Shown one piece after another: positions 1 to 8,064 of a DNA stretch of 14,920 nt. The stretch covers positions 1 to 14,920 of the forward strand of contig CAKRRG010000069.1 in the NCBI GenBank assembly GCA_934394545.1. The letters are read 5' to 3'. The stretch's first letter is position 1; each line of letters starts with the position of its first letter. Origin of the DNA: an uncultured Blautia sp. GTDB taxonomy: Bacteria > Bacillota > Clostridia > Lachnospirales > Lachnospiraceae. The notes under the pieces were generated by a model, which was not told the DNA's origin, did no database searches, and worked only from the letters and a program-made list of their open reading frames with translations. A program made the position numbers and the translations under genes.

Positions 1-2
1 AT

Positions 3-74
3 GGCCAGTTGGTCAAGGGGTTAAGACGTCGCCCTCTCACGGCGAAAACACGAGTTCGATTCTCGTACTGGCTG
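3..74 (+). tRNA. tRNA-Glu (anticodon CTC)
   Basis: The sequence folds as a full cloverleaf. The acceptor stem is 3-9 with 67-73, with a G-U first pair. The D arm is 12-27. The anticodon stem is 29-33 with 41-45, and the loop CTCTCAC places anticodon CTC at 36-38, which decodes GAG. The T arm is 50-66 with loop TTCGATT, and the discriminator base is G74. The anticodon arm resembles bacterial tRNA-Glu. The gene does not encode the 3' CCA: CTA follows the discriminator, so CCA must be added by the tRNA nucleotidyltransferase. A terminator begins a few bases downstream, so this is the last or only tRNA of its transcript. Its promoter lies outside the window. Confidence 0.95.
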
Positions 75-79
75 CTAAG

Positions 80-108
80 AACTTCCGAAGAGATTCGGAA
101 GTTTTTTT
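80..108 (+). terminator. Rho-independent terminator of tRNA-Glu
   Basis: A perfect 10-bp stem (80-89 with 94-103) closes a GAGA tetraloop. It runs directly into T residues through 108. It starts five bases after the tRNA discriminator base, so it ends the tRNA transcript. Confidence 0.92.
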
Positions 109-130
109 ATTTCTCACATTTACCCCACAG

Positions 131-169
131 AAAAAGCGCCAATTTCGATTTTCTCTCAAAACCAGCGCT
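131..169 (-). terminator. Possible weak terminator of ppk
   Basis: Read on the minus strand, AGCGC (169-165) can pair with GCGCT (139-135), followed by a short U run at 134-131. The stem is only 5 bp and the loop is long, so this is a weak candidate. It lies about 90 bp past the ppk stop, in the convergent gap with the tRNA gene. No better minus-strand terminator is visible between 75 and 258. Confidence 0.35.
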
Positions 170-258
170 CCTTTTTCATTTATTTCGTTTTGATTTTCCT
201 TTTTACCATACAGCGTTTTTTTAAGAATGAATGTGCAAGATGGGTAAATGCTGTCAGT

Positions 259-2418
259 TTATTCTTCCGTATCCTCTGCCGGTTCTGCAGGAATGAAAAC
301 ACGGGAGTTTTCATGTTTTTCTTTTTTCTTCAAAGTCTGTGCTTTTTCAGTTGCTTCCCTGCAAAATTCCATCTGGGAATTGATAAGCATTTTACCTCTC
401 TTGTCCTGTTTCTCGTAAGTTCCATCTGCCTGAAGAAGGTGTGCTTTCACATTATCACGGAATTCCAGATCCAGAATATGTTTGATCTCACCCTTAATCT
501 GTTCATCTTCAACCGGAAAAACAATTTCCACACGACGATCCAGGTTACGAGGCATCCAGTCTGCACTTCCCATGTAGATTTCATCACTGCCACCATCATG
601 GAAATAGAAAATACGGCTGTGCTCCAGAAAATTTCCTACAATCGAACGTACATGAATGTTCTCACTGATTCCCGGAATGCCGACTCTCAGACAGCAAATA
701 CCACGGATCAACAGATAAATCTGCACGCCACAGGAAGAAGCATGATAAAGAGCCGCAATGATCTTCGGATCACAAAGAGAGTTCATTTTTGCCACTATCA
801 TAGCCGGCATTCCCTTCTTCGCATTCTCCGCCTCCCGTTCGATCATCTTCAGGAAGCGATCCTTCATCCAGATCGGGGCCACGATCAGGCGGTTCCAGCT
901 CTTCGGCTCAGAATATCCGGAAAGCATATTAAACACTGCTGTTGCATCCTCTCCGAAACGTTCGTCACAGGTAAAAATACCACAGTCTGTGTAAAGCTTG
1001 GCAGTGGAATCGTTATAGTTACCGGTAGCAAGATGAACATAGCGACGGATTCCGGTATCCTCCCGGCGAACCACAAGTGTGATCTTACTGTGTGTTTTCA
1101 GGCCCACCAGACCATAAATAACATGGCAGCCTGCTTTTTCCAGCATCTTTGCCCACACAATATTATGTTCCTCATCAAAACGAGCCTTCAATTCTACCAG
1201 AACAGACACCTGCTTGCCGTTCTCCGCTGCCTGTGCAAGAGCTGCAATAATAGGAGAATTTCCACTGACACGATATAAGGTCTGCTTAATTGCAAGTACA
1301 TCCGGGTCCTTAGCTGCCTGACGGACAAAATTTACCACCGGATCAAAGCTCATATATGGATGATGAAGGAACACATCCCCTTCGCGGATCACCTGGAATA
1401 CGTCCTTGCTTGTATCTGCAAAAGCAGGCACAACAGCAGGTGTATATTTCGGCTCTTTGTACTGTTCAAAGCCATCCTGCCCGTAAACCTTCATCAGCAT
1501 GGTAAGATCCAATGGACCATTGATATAGAAAATGTCCTCTTCCTTAATAGCAAACTCTTTTTTCAGAATGCCAAGGAGTCTGGAATCCGTCTTATCCTCA
1601 ACCTCCAGGCGGATAACCTCGCCCCACTGACGCTTTTTCAGCTGCTTCTGGATTTCCACCAGAAGATCCTCAGCGCCATCCTCGTCAATAGAAAGGTCCG
1701 CATTTCTCATAATACGGTATGGATGTGCACAAACCACATCATAACCAAGGAAAAGCTTGTCAATATTACGTTCGATAATCTCCTCCAGGAGGATAACCGT
1801 AGTGTCCTCGCTTTTCTCAGATGGGATCACGATCACACGAGGAAGCACAGATGGCACCTGAACAGTGGCAAACACCAGCACCTCTTTGCCTTTTTTCTTA
1901 TCTTTCTTGGAAATCAGGGCGCCAATATTTAACGTCTTATTACGGATCAGTGGGAACGGTCTGGAAGAATCCATTGCCATAGGTGTAAGAACCGGGTAAA
2001 CATTGTCCTCAAAATAGCGATCTACATACTCCTGCTGCTCCTCGTTTAATCCTTCATGTTCCATTACCAGATGAAGGCCAGCCTTCTCCAGCGCAGGAAG
2101 AAGAGAACGATTCAAATTGCTATACTGAGAGCGGACCAGTTCATGTGTCTGGGCACTGATTTCCTTCAGCTGTTCCTTCGGACTCATTCCTGCAATATCT
2201 ATTTTTTCATATCCTGCGTGAACCTGATCTTTCAGAGAAGCCACACGTACCATGTAAAATTCATCCAGGTTAGAAGATACAATACTGGTAAATTTCAGTC
2301 TCTCAAACAGCGGAAGACTCTTATCCCTTGCTTCTGAAAGAACACGGTCGTCAAACTTCAGCCAGCTCAACTCCCTGTTCACAAAATATTCCGGTTTTTC
2401 AAAATTTTTCAGATCCAT
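259..2418 (-). CDS. ppk: Polyphosphate kinase 1
   Basis: This 719-residue enzyme reversibly transfers the ATP gamma-phosphate onto polyphosphate chains. The length fits PPK1. The N-terminal domain has the family motif NRELSWLKF (about 14-22) and SNLDEF near 48-54. The two phospholipase D-like catalytic domains follow. THSK carries His443 and YVHLATGN carries His462; these match, with identical 19-residue spacing, the His435/His454 pair of the E. coli enzyme. FLEHSR carries His600, matching His592 there. The C-terminal tail after about 675 is lysine- then glutamate-rich and probably disordered. I chose the ATG at 2418 because a GAGGAGGGG ribosome site lies about 6 bases upstream. The in-frame GTG at 2433 would begin inside that site. 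The gene follows the ppx-like gene by 11 bases, so the two are likely co-translated. Confidence 0.96.
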   Translation of the reverse strand: MDLKNFEKPEYFVNRELSWLKFDDRVLSEARDKSLPLFERLKFTSIVSSNLDEFYMVRVASLKDQVHAGYEKIDIAGMSPKEQLKEISAQTHELVRSQYSNLNRSLLPALEKAGLHLVMEHEGLNEEQQEYVDRYFEDNVYPVLTPMAMDSSRPFPLIRNKTLNIGALISKKDKKKGKEVLVFATVQVPSVLPRVIVIPSEKSEDTTVILLEEIIERNIDKLFLGYDVVCAHPYRIMRNADLSIDEDGAEDLLVEIQKQLKKRQWGEVIRLEVEDKTDSRLLGILKKEFAIKEEDIFYINGPLDLTMLMKVYGQDGFEQYKEPKYTPAVVPAFADTSKDVFQVIREGDVFLHHPYMSFDPVVNFVRQAAKDPDVLAIKQTLYRVSGNSPIIAALAQAAENGKQVSVLVELKARFDEEHNIVWAKMLEKAGCHVIYGLVGLKTHSKITLVVRREDTGIRRYVHLATGNYNDSTAKLYTDCGIFTCDERFGEDATAVFNMLSGYSEPKSWNRLIVAPIWMKDRFLKMIEREAENAKKGMPAMIVAKMNSLCDPKIIAALYHASSCGVQIYLLIRGICCLRVGIPGISENIHVRSIVGNFLEHSRIFYFHDGGSDEIYMGSADWMPRNLDRRVEIVFPVEDEQIKGEIKHILDLEFRDNVKAHLLQADGTYEKQDKRGKMLINSQMEFCREATEKAQTLKKKEKHENSRVFIPAEPAEDTEE

Positions 2419-2429
2419 TGTGCCCCTCC

Positions 2430-3965
2430 TCACACTTTTCTCTTACGTCTGAACACCAGACGGATACCAAATACTTCTTCAAAAAATTCAACCTTGTCCA
2501 TAAGAAGTCCAAGCTCCAATGAAATATCCTGTTCTGAATCTACGGTAAGAAGCAGGCTTCTGTCTTTCAGCACGGCCTTCATATTTTTGACCTTCTGATA
2601 ATGACTGCGATCCATAGCATTTGCAATTCGAAGAATAGCAGTCAGTTTCGCAATGAGAAGATACACGGAACGATCCATCCCGCTCTCTCCTGCGATTTCC
2701 TGGTAATAGACAAATTCCGTAGTATTGTAGCGTACTGCATTTGCAATGATCTGACGCTCTTCCGTAGAAAGTCCGATAATCTCTGTTGCCATAATGATCT
2801 GATAGGAGCATTCTGCCACATCGCCCATACTGATATATTTTCCACAATCATGAAGCTGTACTGCGATCTGAAGAAGCAGACGTTCTCTGTCTCCCATTCC
2901 GTGGACCTTCTTCATGCTGTCAAAAATTGCCAGTGCCAGATCTGTAGTTCCCTTTATATGATCTTTTCCGGTAGAATATCTCTTGGCAATGTTTCGTGAT
3001 GCCACCAATATATCATTTTCAAAGTTATGTACACTCTTGATAAAATTCTTCTTTTCTCCGAAATCATAGGCAATACCATCAAGAAGAGAAACACCAGGCA
3101 TCCACAAAGCTTCTGCATTGAAAAGATCCATGAAATTCTTGCAAATAACCATGGTGGGCACGATCAGAGTTGCATACTCCACATCAATGTCCATTTCTTC
3201 TGCCAGGGTTTCCTCATTCTTATAGACCGTGTTCTCATAGCGCTTCTCGAACTCTGTTCTTTTAATAATATTATCCTGTCTTTCTTCACGGAAAATGGTC
3301 TCCGTAAGGAAATCCCCCATAAGGATCACATTTTTAATATCCCGGTCCTTCAGATAAAGGCGCTTGAAGCCAGTTAAATCGTTGCGGATAAACTCTTCTA
3401 CCAGCTGTGCATAATTGGTGTTTGTTTTTTCCAGTTCTTTCAACCTCTGACGGATACGGACACTTCCCATTTTCAGACTCTGGGTCGTTACAAGAGCATC
3501 CTTATCAAACAGGGAAATCTGCAGGTTTCCACCACCTACATCCAGAATAGCAGTTCCCTTCTGGATCATTTTCTTAAAGCCATTCTCAATCGCTGCAATC
3601 GACTTATATCCAAGGAAATGTTGTTCTGCATTACTTAAAACTTCCACATGGATTCCGGTTCTTCTGTAAATCTGCTCAATAATAATAATCGGATTCTTCA
3701 ACTCACGAAAAACACTGGTTGTACAGGCGCGATATTCCTTTACCCCATATTCTGCCATGATCCGCTTGAAATCGTTAAGGACCTCACAAATCGTATCTAC
3801 CTTATCTACCTCCATGGTTCCCCCGGAATATACTCCCACTCCAAGGTTCAGCCGATATCGGATATCGTCTACAGTTCGAAATTCATCCTTTTTGGAAAAT
3901 TCAAAAATTTTCATAGTGATTTCATAGGAACTGATATCAATTGCCGCAAATGTGGTCACTGCCAT
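2430..3965 (-). CDS. ppx: Ppx/GppA phosphatase family protein with C-terminal HD-like domain
   Basis: The 511-residue protein has the ASKHA fold of exopolyphosphatase/guanosine pentaphosphatase (about 1-300). AAIDISS marks phosphate loop 1 (7-13), ACTTSVFRE the substrate strand (80-88), and LDVGGGNLQ loop 2 (141-149). An HD-type domain follows (about 315-490) with LHDCGK (371-376). Family members degrade polyphosphate or pppGpp, and its place just upstream of ppk supports a polyphosphate role. Key positions differ from the E. coli enzyme: loop 1 is ISSYE rather than IGSNS, and by my alignment both catalytic glutamates are glutamine (115 and 149). Activity may therefore be altered. The ATG at 3965 has AGGAGG about 9 bases upstream. 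It follows the DUF815 gene by 15 bases. The family assignment is firm; exopolyphosphatase activity is inferred. Confidence 0.85.
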   Translation of the reverse strand: MAVTTFAAIDISSYEITMKIFEFSKKDEFRTVDDIRYRLNLGVGVYSGGTMEVDKVDTICEVLNDFKRIMAEYGVKEYRACTTSVFRELKNPIIIIEQIYRRTGIHVEVLSNAEQHFLGYKSIAAIENGFKKMIQKGTAILDVGGGNLQISLFDKDALVTTQSLKMGSVRIRQRLKELEKTNTNYAQLVEEFIRNDLTGFKRLYLKDRDIKNVILMGDFLTETIFREERQDNIIKRTEFEKRYENTVYKNEETLAEEMDIDVEYATLIVPTMVICKNFMDLFNAEALWMPGVSLLDGIAYDFGEKKNFIKSVHNFENDILVASRNIAKRYSTGKDHIKGTTDLALAIFDSMKKVHGMGDRERLLLQIAVQLHDCGKYISMGDVAECSYQIIMATEIIGLSTEERQIIANAVRYNTTEFVYYQEIAGESGMDRSVYLLIAKLTAILRIANAMDRSHYQKVKNMKAVLKDRSLLLTVDSEQDISLELGLLMDKVEFFEEVFGIRLVFRRKRKV

Positions 3966-3980
3966 ATTTTCCCCCTCCTG

Positions 3981-5294
3981 TCAAGGTTTTTCTTCACTTG
4001 TACCCAGAATATGATCAATAAACTGTTGTGCCGTTCTTCCTGTCAGTCCACCATGAGAAAGCTCCCAGGCATTTGCTTTCATAAGAAGCTCTTCTGTTGG
4101 CATTGTAACCCCATAACGCTCTGCCAGAGTGGTAACAATATTCTGGAATTCTTTCTTGTTCGGTGCACCAAAATAAATACGTACACCAAAACGATAAACC
4201 AGGGAAAGCTTCTCCTGTACCGTGTCAGATGAATGCAGATCTTCATCATCTGCCACCTCCAGCTTGTCTCCTGATTTCTCCCGCACAAGATGGCGTCTGT
4301 TGCTGGTCGCATAAATCAGAATGTTATCCGGTTTTTTCTCCAGACCGCCCTCAATTACTGCTTTCAGATACTTATATTCAATTTCAAATTCTTCAAAGGA
4401 AAGATCATCCATGTATAGAATAAACTTATAATTACGATTCTTAATCTGGGCGATCACATCATTCAGATCCTGGAACTGATGCTTATACACTTCAATAATA
4501 CGAAGCCCTTCATCATAATACCGGTTCAGGATTCCCTTGATGCTGGAGGATTTTCCGGTTCCCGCATCACCAAAAAGAAGACAGTTGTTCGCTTTTCTTC
4601 CCTTTACAAAGGCTTCTGTATTCTCAATCAGCTTCTGCTTGGCAATCTCATATCCAACCAGATCATCCAGATTCACATGTGCAATTCTGGTAATTGGCGC
4701 AATTACCGGCTTGCCATCCTTGCCATGTTCAATACGAAAGGCTTTATTCAATCCAAGCTTGCCCACACCAAAATCCTTATAAAACTGCACCATATCTGCC
4801 ATAAATTCTTCCACTGTGGAAGCCTTCGCCAGCATCTTACTCATATCACAGATTCTGTCACAGATACGTTGATTATACACCTTGCTATTACAGCCTGTAT
4901 TCACGTAATTACAAAGAAAATCCACACAGTCTGTTCCAAATGCCTTATCAAAAACAGCAAGATTAAAGTCGTAAAGTTCCTTGAAAATCTGAAAATCATG
5001 AAGTGCCAGATGGTTAATGCTTCCCTCCACTGCCCCTCTGATTTCGGAAGCAGTACTAAATGCATTCTCATGATTTACCAGAAGCTGTGTCAGATATGTG
5101 TGCCACAGATTTCCGGAAAATCCATACATCCCTGCCATTTCCACCAGGCTGCCTGCCATATGGAAAAATTCTTCCCTGTGATTCTCAAAAGCCTCTTCGC
5201 CGGCCTCATAGCTGTTCATCAATGCTGTCATTGTATGCAATATCTCACCGTTTTCGAAATTACGGTAAAGGATGCACTCTTCTGTTCTTGCCAT
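3981..5294 (-). CDS. DUF815-family AAA+ ATP-binding protein
   Basis: This 437-residue protein of the DUF815 (PF05673) type is an uncharacterised single-module AAA+ ATPase. Residues 1-200 are a helical family-specific region. The ATPase core follows, with NCLLFGDAGTGKSS as Walker A (about 237-250), FILYMDDLSFEE as Walker B (291-302, with an unusual double Asp), YATSNRRHL as the sensor 1 region (329-336) and a C-terminal GGLTGRTAQQF helix (415-425). No signal peptide or membrane segment is seen, so it is probably cytosolic. The ATG at 5294 has GAGAGGAAA about 8 bases upstream. It is the first gene of a tight three-gene run with ppx and ppk, which suggests a link to polyphosphate metabolism. Its actual role is unknown. 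Confidence 0.88.
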   Translation of the reverse strand: MARTEECILYRNFENGEILHTMTALMNSYEAGEEAFENHREEFFHMAGSLVEMAGMYGFSGNLWHTYLTQLLVNHENAFSTASEIRGAVEGSINHLALHDFQIFKELYDFNLAVFDKAFGTDCVDFLCNYVNTGCNSKVYNQRICDRICDMSKMLAKASTVEEFMADMVQFYKDFGVGKLGLNKAFRIEHGKDGKPVIAPITRIAHVNLDDLVGYEIAKQKLIENTEAFVKGRKANNCLLFGDAGTGKSSSIKGILNRYYDEGLRIIEVYKHQFQDLNDVIAQIKNRNYKFILYMDDLSFEEFEIEYKYLKAVIEGGLEKKPDNILIYATSNRRHLVREKSGDKLEVADDEDLHSSDTVQEKLSLVYRFGVRIYFGAPNKKEFQNIVTTLAERYGVTMPTEELLMKANAWELSHGGLTGRTAQQFIDHILGTSEEKP

Positions 5295-5319
5295 TTTTGT
5301 TTCCTCTCAGTTCTGTAAA

Positions 5320-5361
5320 GCAATTACAAGCTGAAGCTCCAAAATTCCAGCTTATAATTGC
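5320..5361. repeat. 14-bp inverted repeat (hairpin) upstream of the DUF815 gene
   Basis: The arms 5320-5333 and 5348-5361 are complementary over 14 bp with a single G-U position, and enclose a 14-base loop. The hairpin lies in the 137-bp gap between pheA and the DUF815 gene, 26 bases before the latter's start. On the minus strand only three U residues follow it, so it is a poor intrinsic terminator. It may be a processing site, a leader element or a weak pheA terminator. Confidence 0.7.
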
Positions 5362-5431
5362 AGCCGTTTTCCAATATTACATATCTTATATTAAGTGAAG
5401 ATTAAATCTTCTTAAATTCTTTGGTCATTTT

Positions 5432-6562
5432 TTAATAATTTCCAAGAATTTTCAAATAGCTGGTTTCTGCTTCCATGCCGCGAAGTGCATTCTTCACAGC
5501 GCTGTCACGCAGGTTTCCTTCAAAATCAACGAAGAAACGATACTCCCAGGTTTTCCCAAAAATAGGACGGGACTCGATTTTTGTCATGTTCAGACCATTA
5601 TAAATCATATGGGAAAGTACATTATATAATGTTCCGCTCTCATGGCGTGCCTCGAAGCACACGCTGATCCTGGAACTGTTGTTTTCGTAAACAGGTTTCT
5701 TCGCCAAAATAATAAACCGGGTTACATTGCTGTCATTTTTGCAAATATTCTCAGCCAGGATCTTCAGCTTATAAAATTCTCCTGCATCTCTGCTTGCTAT
5801 GGCAGCATGCGTCTTGTCCTGCTCCTCCCCAACCTTCTTTGCAGCCGCTGCTGTATTGCTTACATCTTTTGTTTTCCACTCTCTGTGCGCTTCCAGATAT
5901 TCCTTACACTGTGCAAGTCCCTGTGGATGAGAATAAACGCTGGTTATATCAGAAAGCTCTGCCTCCGGCAATCCAAGAAGCACATGCTCAACCTTCAGCT
6001 CCTGCTCTCCTACAATAAACAAATCATACTCTGTTAAAAGATCATAAATATCTGCCACAATGCCTGCGGTGGAATTCTCTATAGGAAGAACGGCGTAGTC
6101 AGCCCTTCCTGCTGCCACCTCCTCCATTGCATCTCTGAACTGCTTCACATGGTAACTCTTAATATCCTCCTGGAAATAAGCACGCATGGCACCATAGCTA
6201 TAAGCCCCTTCTACTCCCTGAAAAACAACGGTCACATTGTTTCTTGGAAGCCTGTCCACCATCAGAAAATCTTCCTCTTCCTTTGGTCCGTATTCTGTAA
6301 GAAGCTGATACTGGCGTTTCCTGCTGATTGCCATAATCTGCTGAAAAAGCTCCTGGGCACCCAGCTTATTAAACGCACCATGTGCTTTTTTCCTGATATC
6401 TTCTAACTTAGCATGTTCTCTCTCCGGATCCAGCACCTTCTTCCCTGTGTGGATTTTGTACTTGGCAACCTCCTCGCAAACCCTCATGCGCTTCTCAAAC
6501 AGTTCTACGATCTGAGTGTCTATTTCATCTATTCTCTGTCTGCATTCCTGCAAATCTGTCAT
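5432..6562 (-). CDS. pheA: Chorismate mutase / prephenate dehydratase (P-protein)
   Basis: The bifunctional enzyme converts chorismate to prephenate and then phenylpyruvate in phenylalanine synthesis. It has 376 residues, the usual size. The AroQ chorismate mutase domain (1-90) keeps the full active-site set when aligned to the E. coli P-protein: Arg8, Arg25, Lys36, Asp45, Arg48, Glu49, Ser80 and Gln84. The prephenate dehydratase domain (about 110-288) has VLPIENST (158-165) and the catalytic TRF motif (281-283). The ACT domain (about 297-375) carries ESRP (330-333), the phenylalanine-binding signature, so feedback inhibition is expected. The ATG at 6562 has AGAGGAA about 6 bases upstream. 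It starts 40 bases after folC, likely in one transcript. No clear terminator follows it. Confidence 0.97.
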   Translation of the reverse strand: MTDLQECRQRIDEIDTQIVELFEKRMRVCEEVAKYKIHTGKKVLDPEREHAKLEDIRKKAHGAFNKLGAQELFQQIMAISRKRQYQLLTEYGPKEEEDFLMVDRLPRNNVTVVFQGVEGAYSYGAMRAYFQEDIKSYHVKQFRDAMEEVAAGRADYAVLPIENSTAGIVADIYDLLTEYDLFIVGEQELKVEHVLLGLPEAELSDITSVYSHPQGLAQCKEYLEAHREWKTKDVSNTAAAAKKVGEEQDKTHAAIASRDAGEFYKLKILAENICKNDSNVTRFIILAKKPVYENNSSRISVCFEARHESGTLYNVLSHMIYNGLNMTKIESRPIFGKTWEYRFFVDFEGNLRDSAVKNALRGMEAETSYLKILGNY

Positions 6563-6602
6563 ATTGCTTCCTCTCTGCTTCCTGTATTCTCAATTCTGTC
6601 TG

Positions 6603-7898
6603 TTATTTTTTGCATTTTTCTTCTACGATCCTTGTCAATTCACCAATAAAAGAAAGAGAACCAAAGGCCAGGATCACACTGTTCTCATCATCTCCTGCAT
6701 AAGCGAACGCCTTTTCCACTGCATCTTTGATACTGACGGTACTCTCTGCACTGGAATTATATACCCGCGCAGCCTTCGCCAGTTCCTCTGCCGGCAGCGC
6801 CCGCGGATTGTCCGGTGTCTCTATGGTATAAATTTTCTCTGCATAATGAGCGGTTTTTTCAAGGACAATATTATATTCCTTGTCTGCAAAAACACCCATA
6901 ATGTAAATCAGTTTTTTTCCATGAAAGTAATGACGGATAGACTCTGCCATCTTATTTGCAGCATCTGCATTATGAGCACCATCTACGATAAAAAGAGGCT
7001 TACGGCAGACAGGGGTAAATCTGCCTGTCCAATTCGTATGAAGAAGCCCGTCTTTTCGCTGTTTCAGAGTGGTATGCCAGCCAAGCCTATCCAGTTCCTC
7101 CAGGGCATTTAGTGCCAGAACTGCATTTTCTTTCTGATAAACACCTGCAAGAGAGATTTCGAAATCTTCTCCTTTATAAGAAAAGGTTTGTCCAAATACA
7201 CTCTCTTTTTTCAGTATTGCTTCGTCAGGATCTGACACTACACAGGGTACCTGAAGCTCTTTGCAGGTATCTGCAATTACCTGGGCTGCTTCCGGTTTCT
7301 GCTTTGTAGTCACTACATGACAGCCGGGCTTAATGATTCCCGCTTTCTTCTCTGCAATTTCTCCAAGGGTATTTCCAAGAAATGACATATGATCCATACT
7401 GATAGAAACCAGCACAGCCAGTCTGGTACTCTTCACGATATTGGTGGCATCCAGATTGCCTCCCATTCCGGTCTCCAGAAGGACCAGATCGCAGTTTTCT
7501 TCCTTAAAATATAAAAAAGCAGCCGCAGTCTCAATTTCAAAAGGAGTCGGATGATTGAGACCTGCTTTTGTCATACTTTCAATTGTCCGGGCAATTCTTG
7601 TTACATATTCTGCAAATTTCTCCCGGGAAATTTTCTCACCGGCAATCTCCAGACGTTCTCTGTAAGAATAAAGGGTTGGGGATATGTATCTGCCCACCCT
7701 ATAACCAGCTCTTGTCAGTGTCGTGTATAAATATGCAATTACCGAGCCTTTTCCATTTGTTCCGGCTACATGAATATATGGCAATTCATCCTGTGGATTT
7801 CCAAGCCTTTCCAACATTTCAATCATATTATCAAGTCCCAGAACGGAACCGTACTTCGCCGAATCATCAATATAGGCACGGCATTCCTGATAGTTCAT
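6603..7898 (-). CDS. folC: Folylpolyglutamate synthase / dihydrofolate synthase
   Basis: This cytosolic Mur-ligase-type enzyme adds glutamate to folates with ATP, and in bifunctional members also makes dihydrofolate from dihydropteroate. It has 431 residues. Visible signatures are the P-loop HVAGTNGKGSV (43-53), SPTLYSYRERL (folate-binding loop), LLETGMGGNLDATN, SMDHMSFLGNT with the metal-binding His, and DGAHNADAA in the C-terminal ligase domain. The start is set at the ATG at 7898, which has GGTGGAGG 8 bases upstream. The in-frame GTG at 7913 overlaps that ribosome site and is less likely. A good promoter lies about 170 bp upstream, and the leader between them contains a tandem structured repeat. 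pheA follows 40 bases downstream. Whether both synthase activities are present cannot be told from sequence. Confidence 0.96.
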   Translation of the reverse strand: MNYQECRAYIDDSAKYGSVLGLDNMIEMLERLGNPQDELPYIHVAGTNGKGSVIAYLYTTLTRAGYRVGRYISPTLYSYRERLEIAGEKISREKFAEYVTRIARTIESMTKAGLNHPTPFEIETAAAFLYFKEENCDLVLLETGMGGNLDATNIVKSTRLAVLVSISMDHMSFLGNTLGEIAEKKAGIIKPGCHVVTTKQKPEAAQVIADTCKELQVPCVVSDPDEAILKKESVFGQTFSYKGEDFEISLAGVYQKENAVLALNALEELDRLGWHTTLKQRKDGLLHTNWTGRFTPVCRKPLFIVDGAHNADAANKMAESIRHYFHGKKLIYIMGVFADKEYNIVLEKTAHYAEKIYTIETPDNPRALPAEELAKAARVYNSSAESTVSIKDAVEKAFAYAGDDENSVILAFGSLSFIGELTRIVEEKCKK

Positions 7899-7912
7899 TC
7901 TTTCTTCCTCCA

Positions 7913-8058
7913 CCTTGCATCTTTGCGGGAACCGCGAACTCCGCTACGCTACGTTTGCGTATCGGAAATATGCAATGCTACGCCTTGCTCTTGCGGGAAC
8001 CGCGAACTCCGCTACGCTACGTTTGCGTATCGGAAATATGCAATGCTACGCCTTGCAT
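7913..8058. repeat. Tandem 68-bp structured repeat flanked by 8-bp direct repeats
   Basis: Two almost identical units, 7923-7990 and 7991-8058, lie head to tail with a 68-bp period; they differ only at the last two bases. Each contains a small GCGG-GAA-CCGC hairpin (7925-7935) and a 10-bp imperfect hairpin with one mismatch (7940-7949 with 7957-7966), repeated 68 bp later. The octamer CCTTGCAT occurs at both outer edges (7913-7920 and 8051-8058). The units are visibly more GC-rich than their surroundings. The unit does not recur elsewhere in this window. It resembles a small non-coding dispersed element, but that needs a genome search. Confidence 0.93.
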
Positions 8059-8064
8059 ATTTCC
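8032..8064 (-). other. Perfect 12-bp hairpin at the predicted folC transcript 5' end
   Basis: Positions 8032-8043 and 8053-8064 are exact inverted complements around a 9-base loop. The hairpin spans the outer edge of the second repeat unit and unique flanking DNA, so the first unit cannot form it. On the minus strand it starts within a few bases of the transcription start expected from the folC promoter. Confidence 0.75.

Noticed and set aside
190..1278. Long plus-strand open frame opposite ppk
   Set aside because: It lies wholly antisense to the well-supported ppk gene, has no ribosome site and has no recognisable protein character.
5397..5411. Short hairpin GAAGAT-TAA-ATCTTC as the pheA terminator
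   Set aside because: The stem is only 6 bp with a 3-base loop, and no U run follows on the minus strand.
7913..8058. CRISPR-like array
   Set aside because: The two 68-bp units are contiguous, with no unique spacers, and no cas genes are nearby.
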